From: Bacteroidia bacterium
GTDB lineage: Bacteria > Bacteroidota > Bacteroidia > Flavobacteriales > Flavobacteriaceae
Assembly: GCA_030425715.1 (NCBI GenBank)
Contig: JAUIAA010000035.1
Location: forward strand, 1-11,187
DNA: 11,187 bases
Direction of reading: 5' to 3'
Translations under genes and position numbers: made by a program
In this document: positions 1 through 5,893 of the stretch, in pieces
Layout: each line of letters begins with the position of its first letter
Numbering within the stretch: position 1 is the stretch's first letter
Notes under the pieces: generated by a model
Told to the model about the DNA's origin: nothing
Database searches by the model: none
What the model saw: only the letters and a program-made list of their open reading frames with translations

Positions 1-877
1 GGCCACCGTCTGGACAAATGGATTTTCCCAAGAAATTTCGCAAATCAGCAGCTATGATACTTACATTGCCATCGAAGGGCCAAACTTGTACGCTACCCAT
101 GTTGAATATGGGGAAGGCACCAGACCTATAAAGGTTTACAAAAACAATACGCTATTTGAAACCATTGGAAGTCCTGAAGAAAACAACAAGGCTCCCAAGG
201 GAATACAAGTCATTGATGGTCAAATACATATTTGTGGCCTTGAGGTAACCAACGGGACTCAATATGCCAAATATTGGGTAAACGGTGAGGAAACCCTTTT
301 GAGTGAAGCGGGTCAACCTGCATCAGCCCAAGGCGCTTATGTCAAGGATGGGCATATCTATATTGCCGGAAGGGTTTATACCAACACACATAATGCCCTA
401 TATTGGGTTGATGGCAATACATATGATTTAACAGAGAACGTCTCTTCCAACACCTATGATATTTTTGTTGATGACAATAATGATGTTTATGTAGCTGGGC
501 ATATGGGTTCAGAGGCCACCATTTGGAAAAACACCGAGCTATTGTTTGATCTTGGCGATGACATCAATTCTACGGCTGCTCAATCTGTAATTGTTCATGA
601 CAATAAAGCGTATGCTACTGGAGTGGATTGGACCAATAATAAGGGCATGTTTTGGATTGACGGCCAATTAGTTAAACAATGGGATGGTTCAGGATATAGT
701 GACATCACTATTCATGATGGATTTATTTATGTCGCTTCTAGCCAATACAATCCTCTTTTGGACAAGAGTTTTGCCACAGTTTGGAAAATAAGTCCTGAGG
801 GAACCACTTTAGAAGAAATAGTTTACGAAGACCCACAAGGGGAGAGCACTTATGCTACATCTATCATAGTTAAATAA
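1..877 (+). CDS. Repeat protein, possible beta-propeller (5' end outside window)
   Basis: The reading frame is open from base 2, so the gene begins to the left of the window. A TTG at 86 falls inside the repeats and is not a convincing start. The visible ~291 residues are built from units of about 43 residues, each with a short aromatic strand such as YWVNG, YWVDG, IWKN or FWIDG followed by a turn. The key aromatic codons lie at 11, 137 (Tyr), 275, 404, 524, 653 and 782, so seven units are at least partly present. Each unit also has a YVAG- or YIAG-like strand 10-20 residues earlier. Such regular units resemble beta-propeller blades, typical of secreted or surface proteins, but I do not recognise a named family. 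The end (TIIVK-like tail, TAA) is clear and there is no sorting domain. The signal peptide, if any, is outside the window. Coding is certain; function is not. Confidence 0.85.
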   Translation, partial: ATVWTNGFSQEISQISSYDTYIAIEGPNLYATHVEYGEGTRPIKVYKNNTLFETIGSPEENNKAPKGIQVIDGQIHICGLEVTNGTQYAKYWVNGEETLLSEAGQPASAQGAYVKDGHIYIAGRVYTNTHNALYWVDGNTYDLTENVSSNTYDIFVDDNNDVYVAGHMGSEATIWKNTELLFDLGDDINSTAAQSVIVHDNKAYATGVDWTNNKGMFWIDGQLVKQWDGSGYSDITIHDGFIYVASSQYNPLLDKSFATVWKISPEGTTLEEIVYEDPQGESTYATSIIVK

Positions 878-894
878 CAACATAACGCTACATC

Positions 895-931
895 TTAAAA
901 ATGGCCCTGCTTATAGGTGGGGCTTTTTTTA
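895..931. terminator. Probable bidirectional terminator between convergent genes
   Basis: A short GC stem (GCCC at 904-907 with GGGC at 920-923, 12-base loop) is followed on the plus strand by seven T (924-930). On the minus strand the same stem is followed by T-rich sequence (the A run near 897-901). It lies between the stop of the repeat protein (877) and the stop of the DUF2480 gene (929-931), where both converging transcripts must end. The stem is short, so strength is uncertain. Confidence 0.65.
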
Positions 932-1438
932 TTTGCCTTGCTTGTATAATGGCACCGAGGAACAAGCCTCGCCGTACATCACACTCTTGGCCACTTGCTG
1001 TATTTTGGCCATGGCCATGATATAGGCATTTTCAGGGACGGGTTTGTTAGAGCACCCTTTAATAATCACAGGTTTACCTTCAAATTGAGATGCGTCCAAA
1101 TCATCCAAAAGAGTTTGGTAGAGTGAGGTTTCCATGTCTTCCAAGGAACCTATAACTACTTTTTTGGCATAGGGATTCAATCGTGAGGCCACCAACATAA
1201 AAGCCCAACCAGGCACAATGGCATCCGTGGAACATTGTAGGGCCACAAAGGCATCTTGGTAGGAAGACCAATCGTGTCCCTCCACATGCATTCTGAATTC
1301 CTTCTCACGCAAAATAAAGCCTTCGTGCAACCAGTCTTTTATATCCAATACCTTTCTCTCTCCGGGTGGATACAGATCCTCCAGATCAAAAGTGACCAAT
1401 TTGCTTTGGGCTACCCTATTTACAATTTCTTTTTCCAT
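929..1438 (-). CDS. DUF2480 family protein, SUF-associated
   Basis: The 169-residue product matches, from recall of the family, the Bacteroidetes DUF2480 proteins. They are usually the last gene of flavobacterial SUF clusters and have no established function. Visible family-like stretches are IVNRVAQSKLVTFDLED near the N-terminus, IKDWLHEGFIL (about 33-43), a central DAIVPGWAFML (72-82), KGCSNKPVP (127-135) and MYGEACSSVPLY (154-165) at the end. Cysteines lie at 69, 129 and 159; the last two sit in the most conserved-looking motifs and could serve in Fe-S or thiol chemistry, which is inference. The start at 1438 (MEKEIVNRV) is chosen over an upstream ATG at 1495, because the extra 19 residues would be encoded by a palindromic repeat element. 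An AGGA lies 8 bases before this ATG, inside that element. It is the last gene of the sufE-sufT-DUF2480 unit. Confidence 0.85.
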   Translation of the reverse strand: MEKEIVNRVAQSKLVTFDLEDLYPPGERKVLDIKDWLHEGFILREKEFRMHVEGHDWSSYQDAFVALQCSTDAIVPGWAFMLVASRLNPYAKKVVIGSLEDMETSLYQTLLDDLDASQFEGKPVIIKGCSNKPVPENAYIMAMAKIQQVAKSVMYGEACSSVPLYKQGK

Positions 1439-1440
1439 GC

Positions 1441-1508
1441 TGTCATTCCTGTGGAAGCAGGAATCTATTAATTTTAAGTTTGGATTCCGCATCAAGTGCA
1501 GAATGACA
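1441..1508. repeat. 68-bp palindromic repeat element (REP/MITE-like)
   Basis: The element begins with TGTCATTC (1441-1448) and ends with its exact reverse complement GAATGACA (1501-1508). Inside are a second inverted pair, GGAATC (1460-1465) and GATTCC (1483-1488). It fills nearly the whole 73-bp gap between sufT and DUF2480. From general knowledge, short intergenic palindromes with this TGTCATTC/GAATGACA edge are dispersed in many bacterial genomes and often cause false N-terminal extensions of the IDSCF-RND type, as seen here. A single window cannot show its copy number. Confidence 0.75.
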
Positions 1509-1511
1509 TTC

Positions 1512-1841
1512 TTAAAGGAGCCCCAGTTCCAATTTAGCCTCCTCGCTCATTAATTCCTGGGTCCAAGGAGGATCAAAGGTCAGCTCAACCTCCACATCTT
1601 TCAATTCGTCCAAAGATTTCACTTTTTCCTCAACCTCGACGGGCAGTGTTTCCGCCACAGGACAGTTAGGCGATGTTAGGGTCATGAGTATCTTCACATC
1701 GTAGTCTTCGTTCACGAACACATCGTAAATCAAGCCTAATTCATAAATGTCAACTGGGATTTCAGGATCATAAATGGTCTTGAGTACCCTAACAATTTTT
1801 TCTCCCAAATCCTGTGTATCTATAGTGGTTTCTTCGCTCAT
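1512..1841 (-). CDS. sufT: SufT-like DUF59/MIP18-family Fe-S assembly factor
   Basis: A 109-residue single-domain protein of the DUF59 (MIP18-like, PaaD-related) family, in which SUF-linked members are called SufT and help mature Fe-S proteins in the cytoplasm. The family marks are clear: DPEIPVDIYELGLIYD (25-40), TLTSPNCPVAETLP (54-67) with the conserved Cys60, and FDPPWT (89-94). The length is normal for the single-domain form and there is no ATPase fusion. The start at 1841 follows the sufE stop by only 6 bp, so it is surely co-transcribed and perhaps translationally coupled. The next gene, DUF2480, is separated by a palindromic repeat. How SufT acts is not settled for the family; it is usually viewed as accessory rather than a core scaffold. 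Confidence 0.92.
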   Translation of the reverse strand: MSEETTIDTQDLGEKIVRVLKTIYDPEIPVDIYELGLIYDVFVNEDYDVKILMTLTSPNCPVAETLPVEVEEKVKSLDELKDVEVELTFDPPWTQELMSEEAKLELGLL

Positions 1842-1847
1842 TTTCTG

Positions 1848-2270
1848 CTATTTTAATTGTGTTTGATAGGCAACGGCATACAATTTCAGTTGCTTTACCA
1901 TGCTCACCAAGCCATTGGCCCGTGTGGGTGATAGATGTTCCTTTAACCCAATTTCATCTATAAATGCTGTATCTGCATCAATAATGTCTTGGGGCTTTTG
2001 GTTACTGAACGCTCTGATCAAAATGGCAATGATTCCCTTGGTGATAATCGCATCACTATCTGCGGTAAACACCAGTTTGTCGTCATCCAGTTCTGCGTGT
2101 ACCCAAACCTTACTTTGACAACCTTTTATTAAATTATCATCTACTTTGTATTGCTCATCAATTATGGGAAGGGACTTTCCTAGCTCAATCATGTACTCAT
2201 AACGTTGCATCCAATCATCGAACATGGAGAACTCGTCTATGATCTCTTCCTGTATTTCTTGTATGGTCAT
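1848..2270 (-). CDS. sufE: SufE, sulfur-acceptor partner of SufS
   Basis: SufE accepts persulfide sulfur from cysteine desulfurase SufS and passes it to SufB in the cytosolic Fe-S assembly pathway. The 140-residue length is typical. The acceptor cysteine is visible as Cys51 in IKGCQSKVW (48-56), the same position as in E. coli SufE. The N-terminal helices (FSMFDDWMQRYEYMIELGKSLP) and the C-terminal LSPTRANGLVSMV stretch also fit the family. The start codon at 2270 is the natural one: the product begins MTIQEIQEEI and there is no credible upstream alternative. It is the first gene of the sufE-sufT-DUF2480 group and is separated from sufS by 72 bp that contain a candidate promoter, so it may be partly independent of sufS transcription. 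Confidence 0.95.
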   Translation of the reverse strand: MTIQEIQEEIIDEFSMFDDWMQRYEYMIELGKSLPIIDEQYKVDDNLIKGCQSKVWVHAELDDDKLVFTADSDAIITKGIIAILIRAFSNQKPQDIIDADTAFIDEIGLKEHLSPTRANGLVSMVKQLKLYAVAYQTQLK

Positions 2271-2284
2271 GCTTTGGTTTTATT

Positions 2285-2315
2285 CAAAAATACAACTCGG
2301 CCAGTTGCTTATCAA
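2285..2315 (-). promoter_or_regulatory. Candidate promoter for sufE-sufT-DUF2480
   Basis: On the minus strand, TATTTTTG (2292-2285) matches the Bacteroidetes -7 consensus TAnnTTTG, and TTG (2315-2313) lies 20 bases upstream, the usual spacing of the -33 element. The expected start of transcription would leave only about 10 bases of leader before the sufE ATG at 2270. The palindrome seen at the sufA and sufS promoters is absent here. This is a motif match only. Confidence 0.45.
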
Positions 2316-2342
2316 GGATTTAAGATAAAGATAACTACTCTA

Positions 2343-3557
2343 CTATTGTAGCATGCTTTTGGCCCTTTTCACCCCTTCTACCAATTTGTCCACTTCTTCT
2401 TTTGTATTGTAAAAGCTAAAGCTGGCTCTAACCGTTCCAGGTATTTTATAGAAATCCATAATAGGTTGTGCGCAATGGCGCCCCGTTCTAACCGCAATGC
2501 CTAACTTATCTAGGATGGTGCCAATGTCGTAAGGGTGTATGCCTTCAATATTGAAAGAAATGACCGATGTTTTATGCTTTGCCGTCCCATAAATTTTGAG
2601 TCCATCAATAGCAAGCAATTGCGCTGTGGCATATTGGATAAGTTCATCCTCGTATTGGGAAATCGCATCAAAACCAAGATGATTCATATAATCCAAGGCT
2701 GCCCCAAAAGCTATTCCGCCACAAATGTTAGGCGTACCCGCTTCAAATTTATGTGGAAGGCCAGCATAGGTCGTCTTTTCAAAAGTGACCTCTGCAATCA
2801 TCTCACCACCTCCTTGATAAGGTGGTAATTTTTGTAACCATTCTTCTTTTCCATACAGCATTCCCACTCCCGTTGGACCACATAATTTATGTGATGAACA
2901 TACATAAAAATCGCAGTTTAATGCTTGTAAATCTGGTTTAATATGCGGTGTTGCTTGAGCGCCATCAATTAAAACCGCAGCATTGACTACATGTGCTTTA
3001 TCAATGATTTCTTGAATTGGATTGATGGTTCCTAAAGTGTTGGAAACATGGTTTACAAAAACTATTTTGGTTTTTGTATTTAGTAACTTATCATAAGTAT
3101 CCATATCCAATTCTCCTTCTAAAGACATAGGAATTACTTTTAAAATCGCTCCTGTGCTTTCGCAAAGCATTTGCCAAGGCACAATATTACTATGGTGCTC
3201 TAGGGCAGAAACAATAATCTCATCGTCTTTTTTTAGCAAAGAGGTAAATCCGGTAGCAACCAAATTAATACCATGGGTAGTACCAGAGGTAAAAATTACT
3301 TCATGACTTTTGGCTATATTAAAATGGGTTTGTATTTTTTTTCGAGCATTTTCATAAGCCTCTGTAGCTTCCTGACTCAAAGTGTGTACGCCACGATGGA
3401 TATTTGCATTGTAGTTACTGTAATAATCAACAATAGCATCTATAACTACTTTTGGTTTTTGGGTAGTTGCTGCATTGTCAAAATAGATAAGTGGATAACC
3501 GTTTACTTCTCGTTTTAATATGGGAAAATCTTCACGAATTTTTGCTACATCAAACAT
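2343..3557 (-). CDS. sufS: SufS, cysteine desulfurase (PLP enzyme)
   Basis: This type-II cysteine desulfurase converts L-cysteine to L-alanine and leaves a persulfide that SufE collects. At 404 residues it has normal length. The class-V aminotransferase fold is marked by FDNAATTQKP (26-35), ALEHHSNIVPW (118-128), LIDGAQATPH with the PLP-binding Asp198, SSHKLCGPTGVG with Schiff-base Lys224, and RTGRHCAQP with catalytic Cys362, equivalent to E. coli Cys364. The start at 3557 (MFDVAKIREDFPIL) is typical. The gene heads its own minus-strand unit because plus-strand genes separate it from sufD. It has its own promoter and a palindrome shared with sufA. G+C changes within the gene: about 42% in the 3' part (below ~2880) against about 34% in the 5' part. 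Confidence 0.97.
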   Translation of the reverse strand: MFDVAKIREDFPILKREVNGYPLIYFDNAATTQKPKVVIDAIVDYYSNYNANIHRGVHTLSQEATEAYENARKKIQTHFNIAKSHEVIFTSGTTHGINLVATGFTSLLKKDDEIIVSALEHHSNIVPWQMLCESTGAILKVIPMSLEGELDMDTYDKLLNTKTKIVFVNHVSNTLGTINPIQEIIDKAHVVNAAVLIDGAQATPHIKPDLQALNCDFYVCSSHKLCGPTGVGMLYGKEEWLQKLPPYQGGGEMIAEVTFEKTTYAGLPHKFEAGTPNICGGIAFGAALDYMNHLGFDAISQYEDELIQYATAQLLAIDGLKIYGTAKHKTSVISFNIEGIHPYDIGTILDKLGIAVRTGRHCAQPIMDFYKIPGTVRASFSFYNTKEEVDKLVEGVKRAKSMLQ

Positions 3558-3565
3558 GTTTCTTC

Positions 3566-3582
3566 TTTAGAATGAATCTAAA
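3566..3582. promoter_or_regulatory. Palindromic operator candidate at sufS
   Basis: TTTAGA and TCTAAA are separated by 5 bases (TTAGA 3567-3571, TCTAA 3577-3581). The site matches 15 of 16 bases of the palindrome upstream of sufA (10714-10729) when the two are aligned in opposite orientation. It lies between the -7 element (3585-3592) and the ATG at 3557, so a bound protein would block early transcription. The regulator is not identifiable from the site. The 7-1-7 layout and the iron-linked genes make a Fur-family or similar iron or redox sensor a reasonable guess. Confidence 0.55.
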
Positions 3583-3584
3583 TA

Positions 3585-3592
3585 CAAAAGTA
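3585..3592 (-). promoter_or_regulatory. sufS promoter, -7 element
   Basis: On the minus strand the bases read TACTTTTG, matching the Bacteroidetes TAnnTTTG -7 consensus, 28 bases before the sufS ATG. No clear TTG lies at the usual -33 distance, so the upstream element is weak or the promoter needs an activator. An 11-bp palindrome CTAAATTTTAG (3598-3608) lies just upstream. Confidence 0.5.
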
Positions 3593-3612
3593 CAAAACTA
3601 AATTTTAGATGA

Positions 3613-3644
3613 TTGCCATTAATTTGATAATTTCTCTATTTTTG
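3613..3644 (+). promoter_or_regulatory. Candidate promoter for the serine hydrolase operon
   Basis: TTG (3613-3615) is followed after 21 bases by TATTTTTG (3637-3644), a good Bacteroidetes -33/-7 pair. Transcription would begin near 3650 and give a leader of roughly 15 bases before the ATG at 3666. It lies back to back with the sufS promoter. It also argues against the upstream ATG at 3609, because the coding region would then contain the promoter. Confidence 0.55.
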
Positions 3645-3665
3645 TTTTTTAAGAATCTTTCCTTT

Positions 3666-5012
3666 ATGAAAAAGCTTTTAAAGTATTTACTGATTGCCTT
3701 AGTAGTGGTTGTTGGTTATTTTTTATATACCAATTATGCTAGATTAAATATTATTACAGGTTTTGCTTCTAAAAATGTTGCTTCAGGTGTTTTTATTGCC
3801 AATAGAACTCAAGCATCTGTAGAACAAGGAGATAATGATTTTAGTCCGATAAATTTAGCAAAAAACCATGTAGATGTATCCAACAAAATAGTGACTTCGG
3901 ATGTATTTGGTTTGATGGAAAGAAAGGCAATTTATGTAGAGGGTTTAGGCGCAATTTTAGTGAACGATTCCTACAATAATAACCATAAATTTATTATCCC
4001 CAACAGGGATAAAAGTCCAAAAGATTTACCTTTTCCATATGGTAATTTAGCACAAAAAGACACTGTTTTTACCAATGTAAATTATCAAGCTTTACAAAAA
4101 GCAATTGACAATGCTTTTGATAAGAATGGAGAAAAAGAAAAAAGAACTAGAACAGTTTTGGTAGTGTATAAAGACCAAATTATTGGCGAGAAATACGATG
4201 AAGGCTTTGACGCAAATACCAAAATGTTAGGTTGGTCTATGACCAAAAGTATTACGGCTACTATGTACGGTATTTTGCAAAAGCAAGGAAAGATAAATAT
4301 TTTAGATAAAGTTGGCATTAAGGAGTGGGCAAATGATGAAAGAGCCAATATAACCTATAGCGATTTACTGCACATGAATAGCGGATTGGAATGGGTGGAA
4401 GATTACTACACCATGTCGGATGTTACCAAAATGTTGTTTTTAGATACCAACATGTCTAAAACACAAATGCGCAAGCCTAGTATTGGGAAACCCAATGAAA
4501 GTTGGAATTATTCTTCTGGAACTACCAATTTACTGGCTGGAATATTGCTAAAAAACCAGTTTACTTCGCAGCAAGAATACCTAGATTTTTGGTATGCAGA
4601 ATTGATGGACAAAATTGGGATGCATAGTGCTATTATCGAATCAGATCTAGCAGGAAACTTGGTAGGATCTTCTTATGGTTGGGCAACAACTCGAGATTGG
4701 GCAAAATTTGGTTTGTTATATTTACACAAAGGGAATTGGAATGGAGAACAAATTATAGATTCCGCTTGGGTAGATTATGTAGCAACCCCAACCCATAATT
4801 CTGATGGAAGATATGGAGCACATTTTTGGTTAAATGCCAATGGGTTTTATCCAGATGTGCCAAAAGATTTGTTTTCTGCAAATGGATTTCAAGGACAAAT
4901 GGTAGCCATCATACCCTCAAAAGAGTTGGTTATTGTAAGATTTGGATTGGTGGAAAATCCAGATTTTAGTTTTAATGATTTTTTAAAGGAAATTACAGAA
5001 AGTGTACAATAA
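3666..5012 (+). CDS. Membrane-anchored serine hydrolase, beta-lactamase/NylB-like
   Basis: The 448-residue product begins MKKLLKYLL and has a hydrophobic segment at about 7-21, reading as an uncleaved N-terminal anchor or signal sequence, so the enzyme domain should lie outside the inner membrane. The catalytic domain (about 130-448) is of the class C beta-lactamase/penicillin-binding type. Ser191 and Lys194 form the SxxK motif (GWSMTKS), Tyr282-Ser-Ser replaces YxN (WNYSSG), and the third motif region reads NGFQGQ (406-411) instead of KTG. SYGWATTRDWAKFG (336-349) and a C-terminal IIPSKELVIVRFG also fit the family that includes 6-aminohexanoate-dimer hydrolase (NylB). The substrate cannot be predicted, and lack of a KTG triad argues against a classic beta-lactamase. 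The first ATG at 3609 is rejected in favour of 3666. The next gene follows after 13 bp. The gene interrupts the SUF cluster on the opposite strand. Confidence 0.85.
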   Translation: MKKLLKYLLIALVVVVGYFLYTNYARLNIITGFASKNVASGVFIANRTQASVEQGDNDFSPINLAKNHVDVSNKIVTSDVFGLMERKAIYVEGLGAILVNDSYNNNHKFIIPNRDKSPKDLPFPYGNLAQKDTVFTNVNYQALQKAIDNAFDKNGEKEKRTRTVLVVYKDQIIGEKYDEGFDANTKMLGWSMTKSITATMYGILQKQGKINILDKVGIKEWANDERANITYSDLLHMNSGLEWVEDYYTMSDVTKMLFLDTNMSKTQMRKPSIGKPNESWNYSSGTTNLLAGILLKNQFTSQQEYLDFWYAELMDKIGMHSAIIESDLAGNLVGSSYGWATTRDWAKFGLLYLHKGNWNGEQIIDSAWVDYVATPTHNSDGRYGAHFWLNANGFYPDVPKDLFSANGFQGQMVAIIPSKELVIVRFGLVENPDFSFNDFLKEITESVQ

Positions 5013-5025
5013 ATAATAAGTTCGC

Positions 5026-5889
5026 ATGGGATTGAATTTAAAGCAAATAGAACGTGTAAAAACAATTTCAAAAAAAGATTTTATCCAAAATTATGTCAAA
5101 CCACAAAAGCCTGTGGTGATAGAACATTTAATAGATGATTGGCCAGCATATAAAAAATGGAGCTTGGCCTATATGAAAGAGGTGGTGGGAGATAAAGTAG
5201 TGCCTTTATATGATGATCGACCTGTGGATTATAAAGACGGTTTTAACGAGGCACATGCCAATATGAAAATGAGTGATTATGTAGATCTATTGGAAAAAGA
5301 GCCAACCAAATATAGAATTTTTCTCTATAATATTTTAAAGGAGGTACCAAAACTACAGCAAGATTTTAAATTTCCAGATTTGGGTTTAGGTTTGTTAAAA
5401 AAATTACCCATGCTATTTTTTGGCGGTACAGATTCGTATACATTTATGCATTACGATATAGACTTGGCTAATATATTACACTTTCATTTTCATGGTAAAA
5501 AGGAATGTATTCTTTTTCCTTATGAAGAGAAAGAACACCTTTATAAAGTACCGTACTCGTTAATTACCCATGAGTCTATAGATTTTGCTAATCCAGATTT
5601 TGAAAAATGGCCAGCATTAAAAAACGCCAAAGGCTATATCACTAATTTGGAGCATGGCAATACTTTATATATGCCAGAAGGCTATTGGCATTATATGCGA
5701 TATATTACTCCCGGATTTTCTATGAGCATGCGCGGATTGGCTCGAAACCCAAAACGACTTGGTCAAGCTATATATAATGTGTTTGTTATGCGTAATATTG
5801 ACAACCTAATGCGTAGATTGCAAGGTCAAAAATGGATTGATAAAAAAAATGAACGCGCCATTGTAGAAACCAATAAAAAATTAGCTTAG
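5026..5889 (+). CDS. Cupin-like/JmjC-type Fe(II) 2-oxoglutarate dioxygenase
   Basis: The 287-residue product belongs to the cupin_8/JmjC-like proteins. Most characterised members are 2-oxoglutarate-dependent hydroxylases of proteins or small molecules. The iron ligands are visible: His142 and Asp144 in FMHYDID, and distal His222 in PEGYWHYMRY. The 80-residue gap between the first and last His equals that of human FIH (199 and 279), and Lys158 or Lys159 lies where FIH has its 2-oxoglutarate-binding lysine. The N-terminus (KPQKPVVIEHLIDDWPAYKKW, 25-45) is the usual start of this family. No signal peptide is seen, so it is cytoplasmic. It is 13 bp behind the serine hydrolase and must share its transcript. 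Its stop codon is only 4 bp from that of sufD on the other strand. The substrate is unknown; it could be a protein or a small molecule. Confidence 0.85.
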   Translation: MGLNLKQIERVKTISKKDFIQNYVKPQKPVVIEHLIDDWPAYKKWSLAYMKEVVGDKVVPLYDDRPVDYKDGFNEAHANMKMSDYVDLLEKEPTKYRIFLYNILKEVPKLQQDFKFPDLGLGLLKKLPMLFFGGTDSYTFMHYDIDLANILHFHFHGKKECILFPYEEKEHLYKVPYSLITHESIDFANPDFEKWPALKNAKGYITNLEHGNTLYMPEGYWHYMRYITPGFSMSMRGLARNPKRLGQAIYNVFVMRNIDNLMRRLQGQKWIDKKNERAIVETNKKLA

Positions 5890-5893
5890 ATTC

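Noticed and set aside
86..877. Complete gene starting at the TTG at 86
   Set aside because: The same frame is open back to base 2 and already encodes a repeat unit (TVWTNG), so this is the 3' part of a longer gene.
1439..1495. N-terminal extension of DUF2480 from the ATG at 1495
   Set aside because: The added 19 residues are a translation of the palindromic repeat; family members begin at the MEKEIVNRV-like sequence.
2309..2328. Hairpin TTATC/GATAA as a terminator after sufS
   Set aside because: Only 5 bp of stem and no following T run on the minus strand; it overlaps the candidate sufE promoter.
2535..3518. Plus-strand ORFs opposite sufS, and similar antisense ORFs opposite sufE, sufD, sufB, sufA and the hydrolase
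   Set aside because: They are out-of-frame shadows of well-supported genes, with no family likeness or plausible start context.
3609..3665. Serine hydrolase start at 3609
   Set aside because: The extra residues would be encoded by the promoter region; MKKLLKYLL at 3666 is a normal membrane-anchor start.
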